A DNA stretch of 64,000 nucleotides from RYN-122 sp963761655 (GCA_963761655.1 CAVXHI010000011.1:62001-126000), one strand, 5' to 3'. Positions 8,114 to 18,226 are shown, counted from the first letter of the stretch. Program-made: numbers and translations. Notes: a model not told the origin generated them from the sequence alone.

Positions 8114-9001
8114 TCAGACCGCCAGGCGGACCGGCTCCGCGTCGGCCGCGCCCCGCGGCGACGGCACCCGGTCGAGGCGGCTGGCGTAGGAGCTCTGGGC
8201 GGCCAGGGCGGCGGCGTAGGCGGCCTGGCGGTAGGCGGACCGGCCGCGGTCGGACTCGCTGACGACGGTCGGCTCGGCGGTGTACTGGGCCTCGATGCCG
8301 CCGCGCATGAGCTTGAGGGCCTCGGTGCGCATCTGCGACACCCGCGACTCGGTGACGCCGAGGCGGGCGGCCAGGTCGGCGCTGGACTCCCCGTCGAGGA
8401 AGTACCCGACCACGACGTCGCGCAGGCGCTCCGGCAGGACGGCGAGGGCGTCGCGGACGTAGGTCAGGCGCTCACGCTGCTCGAGGACCTCGGACGGCGC
8501 CAGCTGGGCGTCGTCGACGATCGAGGAGCCGAGGGTGAGCGGGTCGCCGTCCTCCTCGCCGCAGGGCGCGTCGAGGGACAGGACCAGGCTGCGGTGGACG
8601 CGGCCCTGCAGGCTCGAGAGCTCTGTCCGGCTGATGCCGGCGCGGTCCGCGAGCTCGTCCTGGGTGGGAGTGCGACCGAGCTCGCACTCGAGCTCGGTGC
8701 GCACGGTGTCGACCTCACGGGCGGCGCTGCGGAGCGTGCGGGGGGCGAAGTCGAGCGCCCGGACGGCGTCGACGATGGCGCCGCGGATGCGCAGGGAGGC
8801 CCAGCGCTCGAAGGGGACGCCGCGCTCGAGGTCGAACCGCGCGGCGGCCTCGACCAGACCGAGGGTCGCGGCCTGGGCCAGCTCCTCGCGGTCGGCGTGG
8901 CGCGGGTAGTGCGCAGCGACGCCGGACAGGACGTGGCGGACGAGAGGCAGGTGCGCCTCGACGAGGGCCTTGGCCTGCGGGCTGAGCGGCGTGGTCGACA
9001 T
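8114..9001 (-). CDS. fliA: Flagellar/sporulation-type sigma factor FliA (sigma-28, WhiG family)
   Basis: 295 residues. Region 2 is visible in HLPLVRHVLSGVAAHYPRHA, ADREELAQAATLGLVEAAARFD and FERWASLRIRGAIVDAVRAL. Region 3 is CELGRTPTQDELADRAGIS. Region 4 is an HTH, SADLAARLGVTESRVSQMR. Length and spacing fit the FliA/WhiG group that directs RNA polymerase to late flagellar promoters. An AGGAG precedes the ATG by about 6 bases. It is the third gene of a fliW-csrA-fliA operon. A ~45-residue Ala/Arg-rich tail after region 4 is unusual but not disruptive. Confidence 0.92.
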   Translation of the reverse strand: MSTTPLSPQAKALVEAHLPLVRHVLSGVAAHYPRHADREELAQAATLGLVEAAARFDLERGVPFERWASLRIRGAIVDAVRALDFAPRTLRSAAREVDTVRTELECELGRTPTQDELADRAGISRTELSSLQGRVHRSLVLSLDAPCGEEDGDPLTLGSSIVDDAQLAPSEVLEQRERLTYVRDALAVLPERLRDVVVGYFLDGESSADLAARLGVTESRVSQMRTEALKLMRGGIEAQYTAEPTVVSESDRGRSAYRQAAYAAALAAQSSYASRLDRVPSPRGAADAEPVRLAV

Positions 9002-9045
9002 CGGATCTCCTCGTGCAGGGGCGGCAGGGTGGCGAGGGGGCGTTG

Positions 9046-9336
9046 CTAGGCCGCGCGACGCCGGGACGGGAGTCCCGGGCGCAGGCCGCGCAGGCCGGTC
9101 GACGCCGAGGCGCTGGCCGGAGGTGCCGGCGGGGCCATCGGGGCCGCGCCGTCGGTGAGCAGGGCAGACGTGTTGGCGTCCTTGAGCGCGGCGAGCAGCT
9201 CCTCGCGGTACACCTGCACGTTGCGGGGCGCGGTGATGCCGAGGCGGATCTGGTCGCCCTTGACCTCGAGCACGGTGACGATGATGTCGTCGCCGATGAC
9301 GATGCTCTGGTTCTTGCGGCGGGTCAGGACGAGCAC
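9046..9336 (-). CDS. csrA: Carbon storage/flagellar translational regulator CsrA
   Basis: 96 residues from GTG 9336, preceded by GGAAGGAA. The CsrA fold is complete: LVLTRRKNQSIVIGDDIIV, VLEVKGDQIRLGI, APRNVQVYREELL. CsrA binds GGA-containing leaders, classically the hag mRNA in flagellated Gram-positives, and is sequestered by FliW. The C-terminal ~35 residues (Pro/Ala/Ser-rich, ending LPSRRRAA) extend beyond the usual 65-75 residue protein. The frame is open upstream of the GTG, but that part has no CsrA similarity. Coupled with fliW (52-base gap) and fliA (44-base gap). Confidence 0.95.
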   Translation of the reverse strand: MLVLTRRKNQSIVIGDDIIVTVLEVKGDQIRLGITAPRNVQVYREELLAALKDANTSALLTDGAAPMAPPAPPASASASTGLRGLRPGLPSRRRAA

Positions 9337-9388
9337 AACGGGTTCCTTCCGTGGAGGCCGGGCGGGCGGTGCGAGGGGAGGGTCAGCG

Positions 9389-9841
9389 CTAGCGGAGCGG
9401 GACGCGGGTGCTGTGGCCGCTCTCGGCCAGCACCGCCTGCACGCCCTCACGGGTCTGCAGGTTGATGACGACGGGGCCGAGCAGGTTCGCCGTCGCGTCC
9501 TCGGGGCGCTTGCCCAGGGTCACGATGACCAGCAGCAGGCAGTCCTCGGGGCGCTCGAGGTGGATCTTGGCGGCGATGGCGTCGTCGAGGTCGACCGTGT
9601 AGTCGGGGAAGAAGACGTAGGGCGGCATCACGAGGAAGCGGACGTCGTCGTTGTCCAGGTCGACCATGAGCGAGTAGGGGCCCTCGGCGGCGCCCCAGCG
9701 GACGAGCGCGAAGCGTCGCTCGCCGGGGAAGCCGGGCAGGCCCGACACGAAGAGCAGCTCGGGGACGTCCGCCGCGGCGTTGACCGGTGCGGGCGCCTCG
9801 TCGGCTGCCGTCATGGTGACGGTCTGGGTCGGGGAGCTCAC
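9389..9841 (-). CDS. fliW: Flagellar assembly factor FliW
   Basis: 150 residues from GTG 9841, chosen because GGAGGA lies 6 bases upstream; a longer open frame to 9889 lacks such a site. The FliW core is recognisable: LLFVSGLPGFPGERRFALVR, SLMVDLDNDDVRFLVMPPYVFFPDY, LLLVIVTLGKRPEDATANLLGPVVINLQTREG in pieces. FliW binds flagellin and CsrA, and relieves CsrA repression once flagellin is exported. First gene of the minus-strand operon. Confidence 0.94.
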   Translation of the reverse strand: MSSPTQTVTMTAADEAPAPVNAAADVPELLFVSGLPGFPGERRFALVRWGAAEGPYSLMVDLDNDDVRFLVMPPYVFFPDYTVDLDDAIAAKIHLERPEDCLLLVIVTLGKRPEDATANLLGPVVINLQTREGVQAVLAESGHSTRVPLR

Positions 9842-10225
9842 GGTCGTCCTCCGTCTGGTGGGCGCCTCCGACGGTCCGGAGGCTGACACGAAGAGGTTCG
9901 TCCCGAGCGCGAGGACGCTGAATGGTCCTGCCTGACCAGGGAGCCCGATGACCCGGGCCGGTCACCGGCCCGGGCGCCCGGGCCCGAGGGTGTCCGGGAT
10001 GTCCGCTCTGCAGGCATGCGCCCGGCGGTCCGCGCTCGGGCGGGTGGTGCCGGCCTGGTCACGACGGGCCGGGCGGAGTGGTCACCGGACGGCGGCCGGG
10101 CCGGGTCGGACGCGCTGCTCAGGCTGCGGCGGGAGTGGTCGCTCCTGCGCTCATCGACGGCGTCCTGGAGGCCAGGACCACCCGCTCGGGTGTCCCGGGC
10201 GGGGTCGTGCGCGCGACGGGCGCGC
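9842..10225. other. Intergenic region upstream of fliW
   Basis: 384 bases between the VanZ-like gene stop and fliW, both read on the minus strand. It should contain the promoter of fliW-csrA-fliA. I see no sequence that convincingly matches a sigma-A or sigma-28 promoter, no coding region with protein-like composition, and no repeat. Confidence 0.5.
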
Positions 10226-10528
10226 TCAGCGCAGGTCGGTGCGGCGTGCGGCCCGCCAGCCGAGCAGGGCCCCCGCGGTGTCGGCCACCAGGTCGCGGAC
10301 GTCGCCGCTGCGCTCGGCCAGCAGCAGGCCCTGCACGACCTCGGACAGGGCGGCGTAGGCGAGGACGGCCGCCAGGGCGGCGGGCACCCGGCCGAAGCTC
10401 CAGCGGGTGGTGGCGGCGAGCAGGCCGAACAGGACCAGGTGGACGACCTTGTCCGCCCCCGGCGGTCCCTCCGGGCCGACCGGCCGGGGGACGAACAGCA
10501 CGTACAGCGACAGCAGGGCGACCAGCAC
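10226..10528 (-). CDS. VanZ-like membrane protein
   Basis: 100 residues from GTG 10528. The VanZ-like pattern is present: GADKVVHLVLFGLLA in the first half and ALSEVVQGLLLAERSGDVRD followed by VADTAGALLGW in the second, with about three membrane helices. VanZ-like proteins are small integral membrane proteins of unclear biochemical function, named after a teicoplanin-resistance accessory gene. The start codon sits three bases after the hairpin that ends the ettA transcript, so it is probably expressed from its own promoter or by read-through. Confidence 0.82.
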   Translation of the reverse strand: MLVALLSLYVLFVPRPVGPEGPPGADKVVHLVLFGLLAATTRWSFGRVPAALAAVLAYAALSEVVQGLLLAERSGDVRDLVADTAGALLGWRAARRTDLR

Positions 10529-10530
10529 GA

Positions 10531-10562
10531 AGCAGGGGCCGGCCAGCCGGCCGGCCCCTGCT
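10531..10562 (-). terminator. Terminator downstream of ettA
   Basis: Perfect 14-bp stem AGCAGGGGCCGGCC / GGCCGGCCCCTGCT with a 4-base loop (AGCC), 27 bases after the ettA stop. It is one of the most stable hairpins in the window. Confidence 0.85.
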
Positions 10563-10588
10563 CGTGCGCGCTCGGTCAGTGCGCCGTC

Positions 10589-12271
<1,683 letters not shown>

Positions 12272-12329
12272 GCGGCCCAGCCTACGGGCGCCGCCGGGGC
12301 ACGGGCCGGCCCCGACGGCCCCCGCCCGG

Positions 12330-12811
12330 TCAGGCCGGGACGAGCGCGGTGTCGAGGGGAGCGTCGAGGGGAGCGTCGAGCGAGCGTCGTGCAGCTCGTC
12401 GACGTCGTCCTCCACGGGACGGTCGCCCGGGTCGCTGCCGGCCTGCAGGGGCGGCACCGTGACGACCCGGGCGGGCGCCCGGGCCAGGTCGAGCCCGACG
12501 TGGGTGGCCTCGATGTCGAGGCCGCTGCGCTGCTCGCCGTCGGTCGTCGTCCAGGTGCTGGTGGACAGCCGGCCGGTGACCACGACGCGGTCGCCCTGGC
12601 GCAGGGAGCGCACGACGTTCTCCGCCGTCCCGCGCCAGCAGCTGACGGTGAACCAGGTGGTGGGCGAGTCGACCCAGGCGCCGGTGGTCTTGTCGAGGCG
12701 GCTGGGGGTGTTGGCGATCCGGAACGAGGTGACCGGGACGTCGCTGCCGGTCCGGCGCAGGACGGGGGTGGCGGCCAGGTTGCCGGTGACGGTGATCGAG
12801 GGAGCGTGCAC
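12330..12811 (-). CDS. ssb: Single-stranded DNA-binding protein, frame broken near its C-terminus
   Basis: The OB-fold of SSB is clear from GTG 12811: SITVTGNLAATPVLRRTGSD, VTSFRIANTPSRLD, TTWFTVSCWRGTAENVVRSL, QGDRVVVTGRLSTSTWTT. After about 140 residues the frame becomes low complexity (STLPSTLPSTP) and runs without a stop into ettA. One base over, the same DNA reads DAPLDAPLDTALVPA followed by TGA at 12330-12332, which looks like a natural acidic SSB tail. I therefore read this as an ssb gene of about 160 residues with a one-base indel in a 12-bp tandem repeat (gacgctcccctc). A genuine SSB-EttA fusion is less likely. Confidence 0.8.
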
Positions 12812-12973
12812 GGGGTCCTCCGCGGGTCGGTGGTGGTGCGGCCGGCGGTCGGTCCGCCGTGCCGAGGACGACGGTGCGTCGAGGAGCCCGCCGCGGACAG
12901 GGGGGCGAGCGGGTCTGTGGACGGTCGCGTCCTGTCGGAGGCAGGTGCTCCTCCCCTACGCTCCCCGGCGTCC

Positions 12974-13046
12974 GCCCCCGTAGCTCAGCGGATAGAGCGG
13001 CCGGTTTCTACCCGGTTGGTCGGGAGTTCGAGTCTCTCCGGGGGCA
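12974..13046 (+). tRNA. tRNA-Arg (anticodon TCT)
   Basis: 73 bases. Acceptor stem GCCCCCG / CGGGGGC, D-arm GCTC...GAGC, anticodon stem GCCGG / CCGGT with loop TTTCTAC (anticodon TCT), T-arm GGGAG-TTCGAGT-CTCTC, discriminator A. The 3' CCA is not encoded. It reads AGA, a rare codon in this G+C-rich genome. No integrase lies beside it. Confidence 0.95.
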
Positions 13047-13087
13047 CCCCCCTGTTCACGGGCGCGAGATGCGGGCACAGTCCGCAG

Positions 13088-13303
13088 ATGCCGATGCCTG
13101 CTCAGCCCGTCGTCGAGGTCGTGTCCCACCTCGACCACGTCGTCGTGGTGTGCCACTCCTGCCCCGACGACCGCCGCCTGCCGAACGACGACCTCGCCCT
13201 CCGGGTCGGGGTCAGCGCCTTCCTGGACGAGCACGCCGACTGCGGTCCGGTCCGGATCCGCCTGCCGCTGGACGCTCCCGCCCGGGAGCCCGCCCGCGTG
13301 TGA
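13088..13303 (+). CDS. Hypothetical protein, 71 residues
   Basis: Starts ATG 13088 (a second ATG lies at 13094) and its stop overlaps the next gene's GTG, indicating translational coupling. It contains a CHSC motif (residues ~22-25) and a further Cys, and a mixed alpha/beta composition (VVVVCHSCPDDRRLPNDDLA). No family recognised. Its coupling to the peptidase-E-like gene supports it as a real gene. Confidence 0.6.
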   Translation: MPMPAQPVVEVVSHLDHVVVVCHSCPDDRRLPNDDLALRVGVSAFLDEHADCGPVRIRLPLDAPAREPARV

Positions 13304-14016
13304 GCACGCAGCCCGGGCCGCTCGCCCTCGTCGGCAGCGGCGAGTACCTGCCCGTCCTGGAGGACGTCGAGCGCGACCTGCTCGCCGGCCGGCCGCCCCG
13401 GTTCGTCCAGCTGGCGACGGCGGCCGCCCCCGAGGGCCCGGCGAGCCTGGCCCGCTGGCACGACCTCGGAGCCCGGGCCGCCGCCCGGCTCGGCGTCGAG
13501 CAGGTGGTCGTCCCCGTCGTCGACCGCGCCACGGCGGACGACCCCGCGCTCGCCGCCCTCGTCGCGGGCGCCGGCCTCGTCTACCTGTCCGGCGGCTCGC
13601 CCCCCTTCGTCGCCGCGACCCTGCGGGGCACGGCCGTCTGGCGGGCGATCCACGCCGCCTGGCAGGGCGGTGCGGCGCTCGCGGGCTGCAGCGCCGGGGC
13701 CATGGCCCTCACCGACCACGTCCCCGACCTGCGGCACCCCCTCCGGGCGGCCGAGGCCGGGCTCGCCGCCGTGCCGCACCTGCGCGTGCTGCCCCACTTC
13801 GACCGCTTCGCCGCCTGGCTGCCCGACGGCGTCCTCACCCGCGTCGTCGACACCCCGCCCGGGGTGACCGTCGTCGGGATCGACGAGGACACCGCCATGG
13901 TCGGCGGACCCGAGCAGTGGCAGGTGCGCGGGCGGCAGTCGGTGTGGGTGCTCGACGGCGACGGCCACCGCCGCACCGAGCACCCGGCCGGCAGCACCCT
14001 GGTGACCCCCGTCTGA
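13300..14016 (+). CDS. Peptidase E / cyanophycinase-like Ser hydrolase (S51, class I glutamine amidotransferase fold)
   Basis: 238 residues from GTG 13300. The fold markers are LALVGSGEYLP at the N-terminus, GLVYLSGGSPPFVA, and the nucleophile elbow AGCSAGAMAL with the candidate catalytic Ser in GCSAGA. These match the S51 group (dipeptidase E, cyanophycinase and related proteins). A His follows in LRVLPHFDRF. Substrate is not predictable: the protein is a short stand-alone version and no cyanophycin synthetase is nearby. Start and stop codons overlap both neighbours (GTGA, TGATG), making a three-gene unit with the 71-residue protein and the YchJ-like protein. Confidence 0.78.
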   Translation: MSTQPGPLALVGSGEYLPVLEDVERDLLAGRPPRFVQLATAAAPEGPASLARWHDLGARAAARLGVEQVVVPVVDRATADDPALAALVAGAGLVYLSGGSPPFVAATLRGTAVWRAIHAAWQGGAALAGCSAGAMALTDHVPDLRHPLRAAEAGLAAVPHLRVLPHFDRFAAWLPDGVLTRVVDTPPGVTVVGIDEDTAMVGGPEQWQVRGRQSVWVLDGDGHRRTEHPAGSTLVTPV

Positions 14017-14453
14017 TGGCCCGCCGGCGCACGCCCTGCCCCTGCGGGCTCGGCCCGACCTACGACGCCTGCTGCGGCCGGTGGACCGCCCTCCCGGCGC
14101 CGAGCCCGGAGCTGCTCATGCGGTCGCGCTACACCGCCCACGCCCGCGGCGATGCCGACCACCTCCTGGCCACCTGGCACCCGAGCACCCGCCCCCCGGC
14201 GCTCGACCTCGACCCCGGCGTCCGGTGGGCCGGCCTCGAGGTGCTGGCGGCGTCGGGCCCGCTGGAGAGCCGCGGCCGGGTGTCGTTCCGGGCCCGGTAC
14301 GTGCAGGACGGGCGACCGCACCTGCTGGAGGAGGACAGCGTGTTCGTCCGCGAGGGCGGCGTCTGGCTCTACCTCGAGGGGACCCTGCCCCGCCAGCCCG
14401 TCGACGCCGTGCGGCCCGCCCCGTCGTCGACCAGCGTCGCGAAGGGGTCGTAG
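14016..14453 (+). CDS. YchJ-family (UPF0225) protein with SEC-C motif
   Basis: 145 residues from ATG 14016, which overlaps the upstream stop. The N-terminal metal-binding SEC-C motif is CPCGLGPTYDACCG. It is followed by the YchJ-type NTF2-like segment (LLMRSRYTAHARGDADHLLA, TWHPSTRP, VSFRARY, EEDSVFVREGGVWLYLEG). Biochemical role unknown in the family. The last 84 bases overlap the 3' end of a broken gene on the opposite strand. Confidence 0.87.
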   Translation: MARRRTPCPCGLGPTYDACCGRWTALPAPSPELLMRSRYTAHARGDADHLLATWHPSTRPPALDLDPGVRWAGLEVLAASGPLESRGRVSFRARYVQDGRPHLLEEDSVFVREGGVWLYLEGTLPRQPVDAVRPAPSSTSVAKGS

Positions 14454-15363
14454 ACGCTGAACGCGGCGACGTCGAACAGCACGTGGGTGAGCGTCGTCGT
14501 GTAGACGCTGAGGCGGTTGTCGGCCTCGAAGCCGACCAGCGTGAAGTTCGCCGACCGCGGCGCCCCGGGTGTAGTTGACGTTCGAGACGGCCGGGCGACC
14601 GGCGCCGGTGGTGTCGAGCGAGCCGTCCGGCGTCGGGTAGGCGGTGAGGAAGCCGTTGGCGGTGGGCCCGACCGCGGTGAGGTTGCCGAGCACCCCGGCC
14701 TGCTGCCCGACGAGCAGCCCGGACAGGTCCAGCACCAGGGTGCTGCCGGCGAGCAGCCGGCCGGCGGCGTCGAACCGGCCGGCGACGACGCGGGAGCGGC
14801 CGTCGTTGGGGGCCCCGCTCTCGGTGCCGGCGAGAGGGCGGCGGGTGTCGAGGACCCGGCGGGGCGTGAGGAAGGCGAGGTGGTTGGCGAAGGCGGACGT
14901 GTAGACGGAGCCGACGACGGTGCCGCCCGGCTCCTGCGCGTGGGCGTACCAGAGCTGGTCGTCGCCGCTGGCGAGGTCGCCGGGGGCGGTGCCCTGGACG
15001 TCGAGGCCGAGGTGCGTGGCCCCCGCGGACGGCGTCGTCGGGGCGACCCTGCAGCGCGGGGCCGCTGTACTCGCCGCCGTCGACCGCACGTCGGGCGGGG
15101 TTGTCCAGGCCGAGCGTCGGCGTCGTCCCGGTCCCGCCCGTGAGCGACGTCGTCGTGCCCGCAGCGTCGTTGGGGCGACCGGCGAGGACGGGGTCCCCCG
15201 GTGCGGCCTCGGCGGGCCGGGCGGACAGCACGGCGGCGCCCGCGGCCGTGGCGAGGACCGCTCCTCCGCGGCGCAGCAGGTCACGGCGGGACGGCCCGAG
15301 CTGGGCCCGGAGGGCCGCGACCTCGTCCTCGAGGGCGGCCAGGCGGTCAGCGGGGTCGGTCAC
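14369..15363 (-). pseudogene. Tat-exported surface protein with beta-rich actinobacterial domain, two frame breaks
   Basis: Read across three frames the DNA encodes one protein. The first segment (15363 to ~15030) has a short coiled coil (ADRLAALEDEVAALRAQLG) and a Tat signal SRRDLLRRGGAVLATAAGAA. The second (~15030 to ~14570) contains HLAFLTPRRVLDTRRPLAG, LGNLTAVGPTANGFLTAYP and RPAVSNVNYTRG. The third (~14570 to 14369) contains ANFTLVGFEADNRLSVYTTT and THVLFDVAAFSVYD before TAG. The DTR...GFLTAYP...SN.N pattern is a common extracellular domain in actinobacteria. Two one-base indels break it, with no other damage. It is either a recent pseudogene or a sequencing artefact. Confidence 0.75.
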
Positions 15364-15412
15364 GGGGGCCTCCAGGAGGACGGGCCCCCGACGCTAGAGG
15401 ACCCGCAGCCCC

Positions 15413-15757
15413 TCAGGCGACAGGTCGCAGGGCCCACCCCCGGTCGCGGACGTTGCGGAACAGGTCGAGCCCGGTGCGGCCGCGGAGCCGGCACAGCTGG
15501 ACGTCGACCCGGCGCGACGGCGCGCTCTCGCCCCAGCAGATCCGGTGCAGCTGCGCCCGGCTCCACACCCGGCTGGGCGCGGCGACGAACAGCGCGAGCA
15601 GCTCGACCTGCCGCGGGCTGAGGTCCAGCCGCTGCCCGTTCAGCGAGACCTCGTACCCGGCGAGGTCGACGACGAGGCCTCCCGTCTCGACCGACGACGG
15701 GAGCGTCACCCCCGCCTCGGCGGCCCGCTCGGTGAACCCCTGGACTGTCGTGGTCAT
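15413..15757 (-). CDS. Stand-alone winged-helix regulator (OmpR/PhoB C-terminal type)
   Basis: 114 residues. A trans_reg_C winged helix occupies residues ~28-110: VVDLAGYEVSLNGQRLDLSP, RQVELLALFVAAPSRVWSRAQLHRICWG in pieces, and the recognition helix region SRRVDVQLCRLRGRTG, then FRNVRDRGWALRP in place of the usual VRGVGYRL. No receiver domain precedes it. It is transcribed divergently from orn, with 129 bases between the starts. Target unknown. Confidence 0.72.
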   Translation of the reverse strand: MTTTVQGFTERAAEAGVTLPSSVETGGLVVDLAGYEVSLNGQRLDLSPRQVELLALFVAAPSRVWSRAQLHRICWGESAPSRRVDVQLCRLRGRTGLDLFRNVRDRGWALRPVA

Positions 15758-15886
15758 GCGGCGTCCTGTCGTCGGCTGCTCTCCCGGTGTGCTGCCGCGG
15801 ACGCTAGGGAGGGCCCGTCTCGCCCACGAGACCTCCGCGTTTCGCCCGCGTCACGTCCCGCTCACGCCCCGCCTAGGCTGCCCCGC

Positions 15887-16501
15887 ATGAGCGACCGCCT
15901 GGTGTGGATCGACTGCGAGATGACCGGGCTCGACCTCGGCTCCGACCTGCTCATCGAGGTCGCCGCCCTGGTCACCGACAGCGAGCTGAACGTGCTCGGG
16001 GAGGGCGTCGACGTCGTCGTCGGCGCGACCGCCGAGCAGATGGAGCGCATGCCCGAGGTCGTCCGGGAGATGCACGCCAGCTCCGGCCTCACCGAGGAGG
16101 TCCTGCGCGCGACCGTCACCCTGCAGGAGGCCGAGCAGCAGGTCCTCGCGTACGTGAAGGAGCACGTCCAGGAGCCCCGGAAGGCGCCCCTGTGCGGCAA
16201 CTCGATCGCCACCGACCGCGGCTTCCTGGTCCGTGACATGCCCGAGCTCGACGCCTGGCTGCACTACCGGATGGTCGACGTCAGCTCGGTCAAGGAGCTG
16301 GCCCGCCGCTGGTACCCCCGCGTCTACTTCAACTCCCCGAAGAAGGGCGGCGGCCACCGGGCGCTCGCCGACATCCGGGAGTCGGTCACCGAGCTGCAGT
16401 ACTACCGCTCGACCCTGTTCGTGCCCCAGCCAGGCCCGACGTCGGTCGAGGCGGCCGCGGCGTCGGCGGCGCTCACCGGGGAGCCCCCCGCGGAGAGCTA
16501 G
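15887..16501 (+). CDS. orn: Oligoribonuclease Orn
   Basis: 204 residues. DEDDh exonuclease motifs are intact: WIDCEMTGLDLGSDLLIEVA (Asp/Glu), CGNSIATDRGFL (Asp) and HRALADIRESV (His/Asp). Orn degrades 2-5 nt RNA fragments and pGpG in the cytoplasm. ATG 15887 gives the family start; the frame is open upstream but without similarity. A C-terminal Ala/Pro-rich tail of ~20 residues is typical for actinobacteria. tRNA-His follows after 24 bases. Confidence 0.97.
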   Translation: MSDRLVWIDCEMTGLDLGSDLLIEVAALVTDSELNVLGEGVDVVVGATAEQMERMPEVVREMHASSGLTEEVLRATVTLQEAEQQVLAYVKEHVQEPRKAPLCGNSIATDRGFLVRDMPELDAWLHYRMVDVSSVKELARRWYPRVYFNSPKKGGGHRALADIRESVTELQYYRSTLFVPQPGPTSVEAAAASAALTGEPPAES

Positions 16502-16525
16502 CCGCTATGCTCTCCGCCGCACCAT

Positions 16526-16602
16526 GGTGGGTGTAGCTCAGCTGGTAGAGCACCGGGTTGTGATCCCGGTTGTCGCGGGTTCGAGCCCCGTCACTCACCC
16601 CA
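16526..16602 (+). tRNA. tRNA-His (anticodon GTG), probable element attachment site
   Basis: Extra G(-1) paired with discriminator C, acceptor GTGGGTG / CACTCAC, D-arm GCTC...GAGC, anticodon stem CCGGG / CCCGG with loop TTGTGAT (anticodon GTG), T-arm GCGGG-TTCGAGC-CCCGT, and CCA encoded at 16600-16602. The next gene, 132 bases on, is a tyrosine recombinase in the same direction. That is the usual layout for an element integrated at a tRNA 3' end. Confidence 0.95.
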
Positions 16603-16734
16603 CATCACCGCAGGTCACGCTCCTGCGGGGGGCGGTGCCCCCCACCTGAAGCGGGGGGCACCGCCCTGGCACGCATTGCGGTGCCTGCGCGGTGCGGGAC
16701 GGGTCGACCGGTCATCTCCGACCGGAAGGACCCC

Positions 16735-18213
16735 ATGAACATCCAGCAGCACCGCAGCAAGTGGCGCGCCGAGTGGCGCGAGGCCGGCACCAAGCAGCGC
16801 GAGTCGTTCGCCACCGAGCAGCAGGCCCGCATGTTCTGCGAGCTCGCCGACCTGAACGGCCCCGCCCTGGCGCGCCGCTTCGTCCGCGGCGAGGTCGAGC
16901 CCGCCGCCCTGCGCTTCCCCACCACTCCCCCGGCCGCCCCCGCGGGGGCCCCCACGGCCACCACCTCGGCCAGCATCGTCGGCCTGCCCGGCGACCACGT
17001 GCTCCTCAAGCCCTACGCCCGGCAGCACCTCGCCCAGAAGACCGGCGTGACCGAGCGGACGCTCGCGGACGAGATGCGAGTGCTCGAGCAGCACGTGTTC
17101 CCGTACTGGTGCGACGACGATCTGACGCTGGGTCAGGTCCGGCAGAAGGACCGCACCGACCGGCCGGGGCACCGGCTCGGGCCCGACGGGAACGTCCTGA
17201 GCGTCAGCGGCTGGATCCAGTGGCTGAGCAAGCGCGAGGGCTTCACCAACGCCGGCCGCCCGAACGGCCGCCCGCTCTCGCCCAAGACCATCTCCAACAT
17301 CCACACGATCTTCTCCGGGATCCTGCAGGCCGCGGTCACCGACGACGACCAGCTGCTGACCCGCAATCCGTGCGCGACGAGCAAGCTGCCGGAGAATCAG
17401 ACCGACGAGCGGGTCTACCTCGAGGCGGCGCAGTTCGAGGCTCTGCTGCAGACGGTTGACCCGCACTTCCGCCTGCTGCTGCTGTTCCTGGTGCTCACCG
17501 GGGTCCGCTGGGGCGAGGCCGCCGGGCTGCCCGTCAAGCACGTGCACCTGCACCCGGCGACCGGCGCGCCGTTCGTCGCGATCCGCGTCGCCTGGCGCCG
17601 GCAGCACAGCGGCCAGATGCAGCTCGGACGCGTCAAGAGCAGCAGCTCCGTGCGGGACATCTCCCTCCCGGCGGTCCTCGTGCCGCTGCTCGAGCAGCTG
17701 CTGGCGGGCAAGGGCCCGGACGAGCCGGTGTTCACGATGCGCGGTGGCGGCCGCCTGCACCACGGGAACTTCACCAACCGGTTCCTCAAGCCCGCCGCCG
17801 AGGCCGCCGGCGTTCCCGTGGTCCGCGCCCACGCTTTCCGGCACACGCACGTCGCCTGGCTGATCGCCGCGGACGTGCCGATGCTGGCGATCAGCCGCCG
17901 GCTGGGGCACCACGACGAGTACTTCACCAGCAAGCGGTACGGGCACCTGCTCGACCGGGTGAAGTCGGTCGTGCTCAGCGCTCTGGACGCCATCCTGCCC
18001 TTCGTCCCTGCGATGGGCCCGTCCTCGGCCGCTACCAGCATGACGGGGTCCGCGGACACCGGCCACGGCCCGAGCCAGCCGGTCCTGCCCGTCCTGCCAA
18101 GCGCGCAGGACGTGACGGCGCAGGAGCAGCCCGAGCTGTTCCTGCTCGACGACGCCGACGCCGCGTTGCCCGAGCTCGACGACGACGAGGACGACGACGA
18201 CGTCGCGGCCTGA
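16735..18213 (+). CDS. Tyrosine recombinase / site-specific integrase
   Basis: 492 residues from ATG 16735. An N-terminal arm-binding-like region (QHRSKWRAEWREAGTKQRES) and a SAM-like core-binding region (PKTISNIHTIFSGILQAAVT) precede the catalytic domain. Catalytic residues are visible: Arg in LTGVRWGEAAGL, HAFRHTHVAWL (HxxR), LGHHDEYFTSKRYGHLLDR (His and nucleophile Tyr). The C-terminus is a long acidic tail (ELDDDEDDDDVAA). It resembles integrases of actinobacterial integrative elements and phages. Its position right after tRNA-His points to the tRNA 3' end as attB. The C-terminal acidic tail is unusual. Confidence 0.94.
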   Translation: MNIQQHRSKWRAEWREAGTKQRESFATEQQARMFCELADLNGPALARRFVRGEVEPAALRFPTTPPAAPAGAPTATTSASIVGLPGDHVLLKPYARQHLAQKTGVTERTLADEMRVLEQHVFPYWCDDDLTLGQVRQKDRTDRPGHRLGPDGNVLSVSGWIQWLSKREGFTNAGRPNGRPLSPKTISNIHTIFSGILQAAVTDDDQLLTRNPCATSKLPENQTDERVYLEAAQFEALLQTVDPHFRLLLLFLVLTGVRWGEAAGLPVKHVHLHPATGAPFVAIRVAWRRQHSGQMQLGRVKSSSSVRDISLPAVLVPLLEQLLAGKGPDEPVFTMRGGGRLHHGNFTNRFLKPAAEAAGVPVVRAHAFRHTHVAWLIAADVPMLAISRRLGHHDEYFTSKRYGHLLDRVKSVVLSALDAILPFVPAMGPSSAATSMTGSADTGHGPSQPVLPVLPSAQDVTAQEQPELFLLDDADAALPELDDDEDDDDVAA

Positions 18214-18226
18214 CGGAGGGTCGAGT

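Noticed and set aside
12974..13046. tRNA-Arg as an attachment site.
   Set aside because: No recombinase or repeated tRNA end lies beside it, and the surrounding genes look like ordinary chromosome.
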